DNA of 56,351 bases from Nocardia vinacea NBRC 16497. Its GTDB lineage: Bacteria > Actinomycetota > Actinomycetes > Mycobacteriales > Mycobacteriaceae. Shown in pieces: positions 24,058 through 31,889 of the stretch. The stretch covers positions 1-56,351 of the forward strand of contig NZ_BAGN01000217.1 of assembly GCF_000308835.1 (NCBI RefSeq). The letters are read 5' to 3'. The stretch's first letter is position 1; each line of letters opens with the position of its first letter. The position numbers were made by a program, and so were the translations under genes. The notes beneath the pieces are model-generated. The model searched no databases and was not told where the DNA came from. It worked only from the letters and a program-made list of their open reading frames with translations.

Positions 24058-25691
24058 TCTCCCGTGGCGGATCGGTCATCGAGCAGGCGCTTACGCAGGC
24101 GATCGAATTCGCCGCCCCAGCCCGCCTGATCGGTTCTGGCGAGCCCGCCCATCTCTACTACGGTGCGTCGTTTGTCAACGGTACCCGCTTCGTCATCGGC
24201 CGGGTACACGCGGATCCAGATGCGTCGCCGCTTCACCAGCAGCGACACCAGCAGCCCGGCCATCATGGCCAGCGCGCTCACCAGCACCCACTGCTGCGCC
24301 GGATCGTGGGATACCTGCAGATTCACGAATTCCTGCGCACCGTCGAAGGTGACCTTGGTGCCATTGGGCAGCGTCGCCGACTCGCCGGGACGCAGGTTCA
24401 CCCTGGCTTCCTTGGCCAGTCGCCCCTGCTTGACCTGCTCGGGATCCAGCACGAACAGCGACTGCGGCTTACCGGTATCGAGACCGGTATCGCCGCGATA
24501 GATGTCCACCGCGACGGCCGGATCGTTCATGGTCGGGAACGAGGATGTCAGCAGGCTGCCGTGCAGTAGCGCGGTCGGCGCGAACAGACCCTCGATGGCG
24601 ATCTGGTTCTTTCGGCGCTCTTCGTCGGTTGCATACATGCCGCCGGGCGGATCGATCCGCAGCACACCGCTGGACAGGAAGGTCTGCGCATTGTCGGGCC
24701 GCCACTGGACGGTCTCGGTTCGGGTCTGACCATTCGGGAAGGTCACCGTGAACGTGGGCGCGAAACCGTGACCCTGCAGATACAACCGGTCCCCCGAGAC
24801 GCGCAGCGGATGGTTCACCTGGATCTGCGCATCGCGCCAGGTATCGCTCTGCAGATCGCCGCCTGCCTGATATTCGATATCCGAGGTGAACATCTCGGCC
24901 TGACCGTTCTGCAGGTAATCGGCCTTGAAGTCCTTGACCCGCACGCACAATGGCGCCATACCGGTGCCGTCGTTGATATTGCCCGCCTTGAACGAGTCGA
25001 AGACGGCGGGCGAGGTAGTGCAGAAGCCGGGCCCGTTGTTCGCGATGACGATCACGCTGCCCTCGTAACCGAACAGCTTGCCGACCGCGATCGCGACGAG
25101 CAGCCCGACCAGGGCCAGGTGGAAGACGAGGTTGCCGAGTTCACGGGTGTAACCCTTCTCCGCGGAGAGGGTGATCTCGCCTTCGCGAGTGCCGTCGCGC
25201 ACCTCGGTCCGCCAGCCGCGCAACTCTTTTCGAGCATGCTCGAGCGCGGCGTCCGGGGTGCCATCGATTGTCTCGGAGTAGTGGTGCGGCAGCCGAGACA
25301 GGTTGCGCGGCACCCGGACCGGCGGCGTGCGCAGCGCGCGATAATGGTCCAGGCAGCGCGGCAGAATGCAGCCGACGAGCGAAATGAACAGCAGCGCATA
25401 GATTGCCGTGAACCAGAAGCTGGAGAACACGTCGAACAGCTGGAACCGGTCCATCCACGGTCCGAGCGTCGGGCGGTCGGCGATGTACTGATCGACCTTG
25501 CCCTCGTTGAGGTTTCGCTGCGGCAGCAGTGCGCCCGGAATCGCGCCCAGAGCCAGCAGGAACAGCAATACCAGCGCGGTGCGCATGCTGGTGAGCGCAC
25601 GCCAAGCATTGCGCACGAGCGCCCACGCGCGACCCGGTAGCGACTGGCGCGGCGGCGTCACCGGCGCCTCGGGTCTGTCGATCACGGTCAT
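24054..25691 (-). CDS. resB: cytochrome c biogenesis protein ResB
   Basis: A 545-residue membrane protein: N-terminal helices around RTALVLLFLLALGAIPGALL, PQRNLNEGKVDQYIADRPTL, WFTAIYALLFISLVGCILPR, then a large extracytoplasmic domain and a final helix VLVSALAMMAGLLVSLLVKR. This is the ResB/Ccs1 layout. An upstream in-frame extension reaches 26006 antisense to nothing but inside ccdA, so I used the ATG at 25691, which overlaps the ccdA stop (ATGA). Confidence 0.94.
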   Translation of the reverse strand: MTVIDRPEAPVTPPRQSLPGRAWALVRNAWRALTSMRTALVLLFLLALGAIPGALLPQRNLNEGKVDQYIADRPTLGPWMDRFQLFDVFSSFWFTAIYALLFISLVGCILPRCLDHYRALRTPPVRVPRNLSRLPHHYSETIDGTPDAALEHARKELRGWRTEVRDGTREGEITLSAEKGYTRELGNLVFHLALVGLLVAIAVGKLFGYEGSVIVIANNGPGFCTTSPAVFDSFKAGNINDGTGMAPLCVRVKDFKADYLQNGQAEMFTSDIEYQAGGDLQSDTWRDAQIQVNHPLRVSGDRLYLQGHGFAPTFTVTFPNGQTRTETVQWRPDNAQTFLSSGVLRIDPPGGMYATDEERRKNQIAIEGLFAPTALLHGSLLTSSFPTMNDPAVAVDIYRGDTGLDTGKPQSLFVLDPEQVKQGRLAKEARVNLRPGESATLPNGTKVTFDGAQEFVNLQVSHDPAQQWVLVSALAMMAGLLVSLLVKRRRIWIRVYPADDEAGTVDKRRTVVEMGGLARTDQAGWGGEFDRLRKRLLDDRSATGE

Positions 25692-26524
25692 ATCGGCAGC
25701 GTCACCTCGGAAACGAACCCGTCGCGCACCCAGGCGACGAACTGGTCCCACGCCCCCGTGACCAGCGCGATCCCGACCGCGACGAGCAATATGCCCCCGA
25801 TGATCTGAATGGTGCGCGAATTGCGCCGCAGCCAACCGACCCCGCGCAACGCACTCGCCGACCCGAAGGCCAGGATCACGAACGGCAGCCCGAGACCGAG
25901 ACAATAAGCGACGATCAGCGCGACGCCGCGCACGGCCGTCGTACCCTCGGTCCCGGCCGAAACCGCCATCACCCCGGACAGCGTCGGCCCGAGGCACGGC
26001 GTCCAACCGAGCGCGAAGACCGCGCCGAGCAGCGGAGCGCCCAGAATACTGGTGAGCCTGCGCGGCTCCATCCGCGTATCGCGCTGCAACGCGGGAACCA
26101 GGCCGATGAACACCAGACCCATCAGGATGGTGACCACACCGCCGACCCGTTGCAGCAGTTCACGATTCACGTTCAAGGTCTGGATGACGCCGAAAACCGT
26201 TGCGGTGGCGAGCACGAACACCACGGTGAAGCCCGCGACGAACAACCCGGCCGCACCGGCCACTCGGATCCGACCCGTCCGTGCCGCAGCCCGATCGACC
26301 GAAACCGCCGTGCCGCCAAGGCTTTTGGCCTGCGCCGCGGTGGCGGGCGGCGCCTCGGCGCCGACCAGCCCGGCCAGATAGGACAGGTAACCCGGCACCA
26401 GCGGCACCACACACGGCGAGGCGAACGAGACCAGTCCGGCCAGTACGCATGCGCCGAGCGCCAATAACAACGGCCCCGTCGCCGCTGTCTGCTGGAACGA
26501 ATCACCCACTGCGGCAAGCACCAT
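25688..26524 (-). CDS. ccdA: cytochrome c biogenesis thiol transporter CcdA
   Basis: A 278-residue DsbD/CcdA-type membrane protein that carries electrons from cytoplasmic thioredoxin to TlpA-like proteins outside. Six helices; the redox cysteines are in LVSFASPCVVPLVPGYLSYL and LGWTPCLGPTLSGVM. A 45-residue insert between helices 1 and 2 is common in actinobacteria. The start shares TGATG with the preceding small ORF. Confidence 0.93.
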   Translation of the reverse strand: MVLAAVGDSFQQTAATGPLLLALGACVLAGLVSFASPCVVPLVPGYLSYLAGLVGAEAPPATAAQAKSLGGTAVSVDRAAARTGRIRVAGAAGLFVAGFTVVFVLATATVFGVIQTLNVNRELLQRVGGVVTILMGLVFIGLVPALQRDTRMEPRRLTSILGAPLLGAVFALGWTPCLGPTLSGVMAVSAGTEGTTAVRGVALIVAYCLGLGLPFVILAFGSASALRGVGWLRRNSRTIQIIGGILLVAVGIALVTGAWDQFVAWVRDGFVSEVTLPI

Positions 26525-26748
26525 CAGTCGGTCTCCACCGGGGGTCGATCAGCACGCTCGGGCACCGGCGCCGCAGAGGTATTCGTCGAGGCGGGGGCGA
26601 AGTCCATCATGGAATCGGCCGCGGCGCTGCGCGGTACGGCGGCAACGCCGACCCAGCGGTCATCGACGGTCCAGACCCCGCGAACGAGACGGGCGGCCTG
26701 CCGCGGGCGACAGGCACGCGGGCTACGAGTACGGCGATCGCGAATCAC
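26524..26748 (-). CDS. small basic ORF coupled to ccdA
   Basis: A 74-codon ORF, GTG at 26748, preceded by AGGAAAGG at a good distance. Its stop overlaps the ccdA ATG (TGATG). The protein begins MIRDRRTRSPRACRPRQAAR and continues VWTVDDRWVGVAAVPRSAAA and a Pro/Glu tail. Most homologous operons go directly from tlpA to ccdA, so this could be a small local gene or a leader for ccdA. No family recognised. Confidence 0.45.
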   Translation of the reverse strand: MIRDRRTRSPRACRPRQAARLVRGVWTVDDRWVGVAAVPRSAAADSMMDFAPASTNTSAAPVPERADRPPVETD

Positions 26749-26820
26749 GATTGCACCTTTCCTACCGCTCGCTATCGAGCGGGACGTAATTACGACATGG
26801 GCCGAACGGCTTGTGCGGGG

Positions 26821-27444
26821 TCACTGCGAACCTTCCGCGGCAATGCGTTCGACAATTGGTTGGAGGTCTTCCGCCAAGAGCGAGCGGAGGAAGACAGCGG
26901 CGACCCGATGTTGCCGATCCAGCACCAGCGTGGTGGGAATGACACTGGTCGGGAAGTTGCCGCCGAGCGCGAGCAGGGTGCGCATGGACGGGTCGTAGAC
27001 GGACGGATAACCGACCTTGTTGTCGACGACGAAGTCCTGTGCCTTGTCCTGCTGGAAATCACGGACATTGATGCCGAGAAAGACGACGCCCCTGTCCTTG
27101 GTTGCCTCGTAGACCTTTTCGAGCGCGGGCGCCTCGGCACGGCACGGCCCGCACCACTGCCCCCACAGATTGAGCACGACCACCTTGTCCGGGAAGTCGG
27201 CGACCGAGGTGGTCTTGCCCGAGGTCATCAGATCCGGCCCGGCGAGCTTGCCGATGGTGCCACGCGCGGCGGGCGGATCGTAGAAAATATCGGTTTTGCC
27301 ACCGGGCGAGACGAATTCGAACGTACCGCCGGAGGCCACCGCATCCTTCCCGGTCGAACAACCCGCGAGCGCGGCCACCAGGGCCACGCACGCGAGCAGG
27401 ACCGGCGCGAAACGCCGGGCCGACGGCCGGGAAGAAGTTCTCAT
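26821..27444 (-). CDS. TlpA/ResA-like thioredoxin lipoprotein
   Basis: A 207-residue exported thioredoxin. Signal peptide with lipobox LAGC (26-29), then a thioredoxin fold with active site WCGPC (97-101) in NLWGQWCGPCRAEAPALEKV and cis-proline region FPTSVIPTTLVLD. It reduces apocytochrome cysteines before haem attachment, drawing electrons from CcdA. The ATG overlaps the phosphatase stop (ATGA). The 72-base gap to the next ORF is unusual for this tight operon. Confidence 0.92.
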   Translation of the reverse strand: MRTSSRPSARRFAPVLLACVALVAALAGCSTGKDAVASGGTFEFVSPGGKTDIFYDPPAARGTIGKLAGPDLMTSGKTTSVADFPDKVVVLNLWGQWCGPCRAEAPALEKVYEATKDRGVVFLGINVRDFQQDKAQDFVVDNKVGYPSVYDPSMRTLLALGGNFPTSVIPTTLVLDRQHRVAAVFLRSLLAEDLQPIVERIAAEGSQ

Positions 27445-28196
27445 GCGCCGTGCACCGTGGGATCCGAACCGCCTGCGGGCTCGGAGTAGACGATGTCGAC
27501 GAGGGTGTCGCCCTGGTAGACCAGCGAGGTCAGCGAGGCGAGCGAGCACTGCCGGTGCCGCGGATCGTGCCAGAGCCGCTGGCCCTGCAGGAACCGCCGC
27601 AGCGTCCAGACCGGCAGCTGATGCGAGACCAGTACCGCCTCGTGCCCGGCCGCCTCGACCCTGGCCTTATTGACCGCGGCCAGCATGCGGTGCGCGATCT
27701 GCAGATACGGCTCGCCCCAGGACGGGGTGAACGGATCGCGCAGCTTCCACCAGTGCCTCGGCTTGCGCAGCGCACCGTCGCCGACCGAAACCCGCAGGCC
27801 CTCGAAGGTATTACCGGCCTCGATCAGGTTCTCGTCGGTACGCACGAGCAGCCCGTGCTGACGCGCGATCGGCTCGGCGGTCTCCTGCGCACGCTGCAGC
27901 GGCGAGGCGATCACCACCGCGATGTCGTGGTCGGCCAGCGACCGCGCCACCGCACCGGCCTGCGACCGACCGGTCACGGACAGGCTGAACCCGGGCAGGC
28001 GACCGTAGAGAATGCCCTTCGGGTTGTGCACCTCGCCGTGCCGCAGCACGTGCACGATGGTCTCGGCGGTGTCGTCCTCGACGGCGTCGACCGGCGCGGC
28101 GGCATCGGACTCGTCGACGAGGGCGGCCGTTTCCGCGCTGTCGACAGGGGTATCTGGTAGTTCGCGCATTTCTGAATCTGGCTGGTCGGAACTCAC
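27441..28196 (-). CDS. histidine phosphatase family protein
   Basis: A 251-residue phosphoglycerate-mutase-like protein. RHG motif VLRHGEVHNPKG (51-61) supplies the catalytic histidine, ASPLQRAQETAEPIA the second core motif, and VLVSHQLPVWTLRRFL the second histidine. The N-terminal 45 residues are acidic and disordered. It matches the phosphatase (Rv0525-like) that lies between hemL and the thioredoxin gene in mycobacteria; substrate unknown. GTG overlaps the hemL stop. Confidence 0.88.
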   Translation of the reverse strand: MSSDQPDSEMRELPDTPVDSAETAALVDESDAAAPVDAVEDDTAETIVHVLRHGEVHNPKGILYGRLPGFSLSVTGRSQAGAVARSLADHDIAVVIASPLQRAQETAEPIARQHGLLVRTDENLIEAGNTFEGLRVSVGDGALRKPRHWWKLRDPFTPSWGEPYLQIAHRMLAAVNKARVEAAGHEAVLVSHQLPVWTLRRFLQGQRLWHDPRHRQCSLASLTSLVYQGDTLVDIVYSEPAGGSDPTVHGA

Positions 28197-29530
28197 GCGC
28201 GGGATCCTTCGGGGGTGGCGGCCGCGGCCGCATGTGCGGCGGCGGGCAGGGCGGCGGCGATACGGTCGAATGCGTCCTCGTCGAGCGCCGCGGAGACGAA
28301 CCATGCTTCGAACGCGCTCGGCGGCGCGTACACACCGCCGTCGAGCAGCGCGTGGAAGAAAGCGGGAAAACGCCAGGTCTGGCTGGCTTTGGCGGCGGCG
28401 TAGTCGGTGACCGGACGGTCGGCGAAGAACACGCTCACCATATTGCCCGCGAACTGGACCTGATGCTCGACCCCCGCGGCACCGAGTGCCTCGGTGAACA
28501 AGCCGCCCAGCCGCTCGGCATTGCGATCGAGTGCGGCGTACACCGCGTCGTCGGCCGCACGCAGCGAGGCGAGGCCGGCGGCGACGGCAACCGGGTTCCC
28601 GGACAGGGTGCCCGCCTGATACACCGGACCAAGCGGCGCAAGGTGATTCATGATCTCGGCGCGCCCTCCGAATGCTGCGGCAGGTAGCCCACCGCTCATC
28701 ACCTTGCCGAAGGTGTAGAGGTCACCGGCGACACCGTCGCGGCCGAACCAACCGGACCGGCTCACCCGGAATCCGGTCATTACTTCGTCCATGATCAGCA
28801 GCGCGCCGTCGTCTGCGGTCAGTTTGCGCAGGCCCTCGTTGAAACCGGGCAGCGGCGCGACCGCACCCATATTGCCCGCGGCCGCCTCGGTGATCACACA
28901 CGCGATTTCACCCGGATGCGCGGCGAAGGCGGCGGCAACGGCCTCGATGTCGTTGTACGGCAGCACGATGGTGTCGCCCGCCTGCGCGCCGGTGACACCG
29001 GGCGAGGTCGGCAGGCCGAGGGTCGCGACGCCGGATCCGGCGTCGGCGAGGAGCGCGTCCACATGGCCGTGGTAGCAACCCGAGAATTTGATGATCTTGG
29101 CGCGACCGGTGTAGCCGCGGGCCAGCCGGACCGCGCTCATGGTGGCCTCGGTGCCGGAGTTGACCAGGCGGACCCGGTCCACCGGCGCCATTCGCTCGGC
29201 GATCAGTTCGGCGAGTTCGATCTCGGCTTCGGTCGGCGCGCCGAAGGACAGTCCGCCGACGGCCGCGCGCTGCACCGCCTCGACCACCTCGGGATGCGCG
29301 TGGCCGAGAATCATCGGACCCCAGGAGCACACCAGGTCGACATACTCGTTCCCGTCGACATCGATGAGTGTGCAGCCCTTGGCCGATGCGATGAATCGCG
29401 GTGTGCCGCCGACGGACTTGAAGGCCCGCACCGGCGAATTCACACCACCCGGAATCACCGAAGCGGCCCGGTCGAAGAGCTGAGCCGAGACCGGCACCGA
29501 TGCCCTGGTCACGCGCGGAGAAGAACTCAC
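28193..29530 (-). CDS. hemL: glutamate-1-semialdehyde 2,1-aminomutase
   Basis: HemL converts glutamate-1-semialdehyde to 5-aminolevulinate using PLP/PMP. In the 445-residue protein, PLP lysine K276 lies in TFGKVMSGGLPAAAFGG, NSGTEA (124-129) and GCYHGHVD (151-158) are conserved, and DEV (248-250) contacts PLP. Start at the GTG 29530 gives VSSSPRVTRASVPVSAQLFD. The frame is open further upstream but has no support. It opens the haem/cytochrome operon. Confidence 0.95.
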   Translation of the reverse strand: MSSSPRVTRASVPVSAQLFDRAASVIPGGVNSPVRAFKSVGGTPRFIASAKGCTLIDVDGNEYVDLVCSWGPMILGHAHPEVVEAVQRAAVGGLSFGAPTEAEIELAELIAERMAPVDRVRLVNSGTEATMSAVRLARGYTGRAKIIKFSGCYHGHVDALLADAGSGVATLGLPTSPGVTGAQAGDTIVLPYNDIEAVAAAFAAHPGEIACVITEAAAGNMGAVAPLPGFNEGLRKLTADDGALLIMDEVMTGFRVSRSGWFGRDGVAGDLYTFGKVMSGGLPAAAFGGRAEIMNHLAPLGPVYQAGTLSGNPVAVAAGLASLRAADDAVYAALDRNAERLGGLFTEALGAAGVEHQVQFAGNMVSVFFADRPVTDYAAAKASQTWRFPAFFHALLDGGVYAPPSAFEAWFVSAALDEDAFDRIAAALPAAAHAAAAATPEGSRA

Positions 29531-29720
29531 GACGTCCAGTGTCTCAGCCCGATTGGAACGAGTCGACGACAGGGTGTAGTCGAGTGACGCAGACCGCAGG
29601 CACCGCACCCCTGCCGGCGCAACACGCCGATCATGGTTGCGGCCGATATCGGTCGCCGACCCATTACAGATGCGTAATCTCGGTGCGTCGTCGCACCATC
29701 TAGCCCATCGGGAGGGTCCA

Positions 29721-30101
29721 ATGCGGTTTGCCGTCATCAGCGCCACGATCTTTGCCGCGCTCGCCGCCACCGTCACCTTCGGCACCGGGACCGCAGCCGC
29801 CGCGGATCCGGTCAGCCAGCCTGACCGGATCGGGCTGCATCTGGATCACGCGGAGACCGTGGCCCTCGGCGGCGGACCACTGCCCGCGTTGGTCACCATG
29901 GTGGTGCCGCTCAACCGGATCGGCGCTGGACTGAAGAGCGACACCGAGATCTACCGCGACGAGAACGGCGGAGTGCACGCCTCACTGCGCCAGGTCATCA
30001 TGGAGGCGGCCAGTCATCCCGACGGCACCGTCACCGTGTACGTCAACGCGCCGGGCACGAGGGACGGCCGCACGCTGGACATTTACCAGAACTGGAACTA
30101 G
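29721..30101 (+). CDS. secreted hypothetical protein
   Basis: A 126-residue exported protein. Signal peptide MRFAVISATIFAALAATVTF with cleavage after AAA, then a beta-rich mature part (RIGLHLDHAETVALGGGPLP; GTVTVYVNAPG). GGGAGGG 6 bases before the ATG fixes the start. It belongs to a group of small Nocardia secreted proteins that I cannot name. Divergent from hemL, convergent with the next gene. Confidence 0.7.
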   Translation: MRFAVISATIFAALAATVTFGTGTAAAADPVSQPDRIGLHLDHAETVALGGGPLPALVTMVVPLNRIGAGLKSDTEIYRDENGGVHASLRQVIMEAASHPDGTVTVYVNAPGTRDGRTLDIYQNWN

Positions 30102-30130
30102 CGGGACGGCAGCCGCCGGAGTGGGTGAAC

Positions 30131-30370
30131 TCAGGTGTACATGCACGGCACCGATGCCGAGATGGTGTGCAGCTGGCACATGAAGTTGTTGTACACACCC
30201 GCCGAACCCGAATCGGGCACGAAGATCGGCGCGGGCTGGGCCACCTCGGTCCGAGGGTCGGACTGGGCGGCGGGTTCCAGCGGCAGTCCCGGCGCGGCCC
30301 ATGCGGGCGCCGCACCGATCGCGGCCGCCACGACGACCGCCGCGCACACTTTCCCGGCAAAACGAATCAC
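30131..30370 (-). CDS. small secreted protein
   Basis: A 79-residue precursor with signal peptide MIRFAGKVCAAVVVAAAIGA APAWA and a mature part of about 50 residues: proline-rich, then GVYNNFMCQLHTISASVPCM YT. Two cysteines near the C-terminus may pair. GTG at 30370 is preferred because GGGAG lies about 9 bases upstream; an ATG at 30376 also exists. Family unknown. Confidence 0.6.
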   Translation of the reverse strand: MIRFAGKVCAAVVVAAAIGAAPAWAAPGLPLEPAAQSDPRTEVAQPAPIFVPDSGSAGVYNNFMCQLHTISASVPCMYT

Positions 30371-30544
30371 AAGCATTTCTCCCAGTCGACACAATTCGGA
30401 TTCCGGCCGAAAGCATAACGGCCACAACAGTATTCACTGAATGCCGACCGTTGCACCTCGCGGCGCGGCACTTGCACGCTAGTGCAGTCGCGGCCGATGC
30501 GCCAGCGCATGTCCCGGATCGCCGTTGCGCCCGAGGTGCGGGCG

Positions 30545-30652
30545 CTATGAGGTGGCGCCCAAGCACAACCCGGCGAAACCGGTGGTCAGCAGACAGGCCA
30601 ACGGGACCGGCAGCAGATTCAGCGGCGAGAACGATGGGATTATCGGCATCAT
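30545..30652 (-). CDS. small hydrophobic ORF
   Basis: A 35-codon ORF starting with two ATGs: MMPIIPSFSPLNLLPVPLAC LLTTGFAGLCLGATS in hydrophobic arrangement, like a single membrane helix or a signal peptide. It is too short for standard gene lists. The ribosome-binding site is weak (AGG), so I am unsure. The remaining sequence between 30371 and 30724 has no better candidate gene. Confidence 0.35.
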   Translation of the reverse strand: MMPIIPSFSPLNLLPVPLACLLTTGFAGLCLGATS

Positions 30653-30724
30653 GCCTGCGATGTTCCCGCGCAATTCGCGACCAAAACAGCCGAGGCGATG
30701 CCGATCGCCGGTGATTGCCCTGGT

Positions 30725-30991
30725 TCAGCGCGAACGCGCGGCACGCACCGTGCGCGCGCCGGCATCGATCGCGAGCACGCCGGCCACCATGACCAGGAAA
30801 GCGGCGAGCACCAACCACGGGGCGCTGTAGCGGGTGGAATCGAAGCCGGGCACGTCGCCCGACGGCGCGAAGGTGGTGGTGATCAGCCCATTGCGCCAGC
30901 TCACCACCGCAAGGACCGCGCAGCCGAGCGCGAGTGTCAACTCGACCAACGCCGGAAGCATCCGGTCACCGAGCGCAATCAAGCGTGTCAA
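30725..30991 (-). CDS. small membrane protein downstream of the Rv0513-like gene
   Basis: An 88-residue protein with two membrane helices: PALVELTLALGCAVLAVVSW and APWLVLAAFLVMVAGVLAID. TTG at 30991 overlaps the upstream stop (TTGA), which gives the start. Position after hemB and the Rv0513-like gene suggests correspondence to mycobacterial Rv0514, another two-helix protein of unknown role; the basic C-terminus is cytoplasmic. Confidence 0.65.
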   Translation of the reverse strand: MTRLIALGDRMLPALVELTLALGCAVLAVVSWRNGLITTTFAPSGDVPGFDSTRYSAPWLVLAAFLVMVAGVLAIDAGARTVRAARSR

Positions 30992-31524
30992 CGATCCGCT
31001 CCGTTCTGGCTGTCTTCGGTTTCCTCGGTCCGCGTCGGCACGTCGGCATCGGACCCACCGAGCGCTTCGGTGAGCGCGGCCCGCAGTCCGCGGTGATCCT
31101 TCGCCCACGCCTGCACCAGTTCACCACCGACGAGCCGCAACCCGATGCCCTTGCGACGGCGTGGCACCCCGCTCAATTCGCCGAGTGAGCGCGCCGATTC
31201 CCAATCCTCATCATCCCAGGAGTCCTCGTCCCGCTCGGGCAGCACCGCGGCGATGGCCGCCAGCGGCAGGGTCTCGGTGCCCTCGCGCAGCGTGTCGGGA
31301 GTCAGCTCGACGCTCACATGCCGCTGCCCCGCGATCACCTGCAGCACAACGAAACCCGCGATCAGCGCGGCACAGAAAATGAGGGCGAACCAGTGCACCT
31401 GATCAGCGCTCACCAATTCCAGAATCAGCACGATCAGACACAGCAATGGCCCGTAGACCACCGAACGCCAGCGCGCGCCCGGCTCGGCGAACAGGATGGT
31501 CGCGCCATCCGCGGAATCCGTCAC
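30988..31524 (-). CDS. membrane protein, Rv0513-like
   Basis: A 178-residue protein with two N-terminal membrane helices (VVYGPLLCLIVLILELVSAD and WFALIFCAALIAGFVVLQVI) and a soluble C-terminal half that reads as a small mixed domain: VSVELTPDTLREGTETLPLA, then RKGIGLRLVGGELVQAWAKD and HRGLRAALTEAL. The arrangement resembles PH-like membrane-bound domains of DUF3093 type, but I am not certain. Start GTG at 31524. It follows hemB by order in mycobacteria. Confidence 0.7.
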   Translation of the reverse strand: MTDSADGATILFAEPGARWRSVVYGPLLCLIVLILELVSADQVHWFALIFCAALIAGFVVLQVIAGQRHVSVELTPDTLREGTETLPLAAIAAVLPERDEDSWDDEDWESARSLGELSGVPRRRKGIGLRLVGGELVQAWAKDHRGLRAALTEALGGSDADVPTRTEETEDSQNGADR

Positions 31525-31539
31525 ACCATGCTCCCGGCC

Positions 31540-31568
31540 GCTAGCGACTGCTTGCAGGTCGCTCGAAA
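31540..31568 (+). repeat. 29-bp dispersed repeat, copy 1
   Basis: Consists of GCTAGCGACTGCTTGCAG and GTCGCTCGAAA in direct succession. Arms GCGACTGC and GCAGGTCGC can pair with one bulged base around a TT loop. The copy lies 16 bases upstream of the Rv0513-like start. Other copies are at 35603, 35938 and 35973, all in the same orientation. Confidence 0.85.
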
Positions 31569-31612
31569 GGGCCAGCCGGGCACGGCGACGGAAATCGACA
31601 TCCGGTCCCGGA

Positions 31613-31732
31613 TCAGCCGACCGCGCCGGGCAGTATCAGCAGCGCGACGGTGACCAACGCGAACAGGACAAGCAGGCTCAGTACAAGCAGATCTCGTCGA
31701 ATGCTCTGCGGCTGTTGGATCACCACTCGCAT
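31613..31732 (-). CDS. 39-residue single-pass membrane protein
   Basis: ATG at 31732 with GGAGG six bases upstream encodes MRVVIQQPQSIRRDLLVLSL, then LVLFALVTVALLILPGAVG and stop. One transmembrane helix with a basic N-terminal tail (RR) inside. Such small proteins often act as accessory subunits. It would be missed by length cut-offs but the ribosome-binding site and composition are convincing. No family known. Confidence 0.65.
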   Translation of the reverse strand: MRVVIQQPQSIRRDLLVLSLLVLFALVTVALLILPGAVG

Positions 31733-31770
31733 CGATGCCTCCGATCTCCCGGAGCCATCTGGTCGACGTA

Positions 31771-31785
31771 CTTACAAAACGTAAG
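31771..31785. promoter_or_regulatory. CTTAC/GTAAG dyad upstream of the small membrane gene
   Basis: CTTACAAAACGTAAG is a perfect 5-base dyad in an AT-rich stretch (31761-31805) about 40-55 bases before the ATG at 31732. It looks like an operator or promoter element. The binding protein is unknown. Confidence 0.4.
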
Positions 31786-31889
31786 ACAACGTGTAACAAA
31801 TGACTTCCGGTTCCCATGTCCTCTGTGACAACCCTCACGATACATGCTGCCGATTTCTTGACAAACTCGCGGACGGCTCCAGCCTTCGT

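Noticed and set aside
23104..24129. 341-codon plus-strand ORF opposite ccsB
   Set aside because: Shadow frame; Asp/Glu/Gly/Arg-rich, no motif, while the opposite strand shows the WGWDPKE haem motif.
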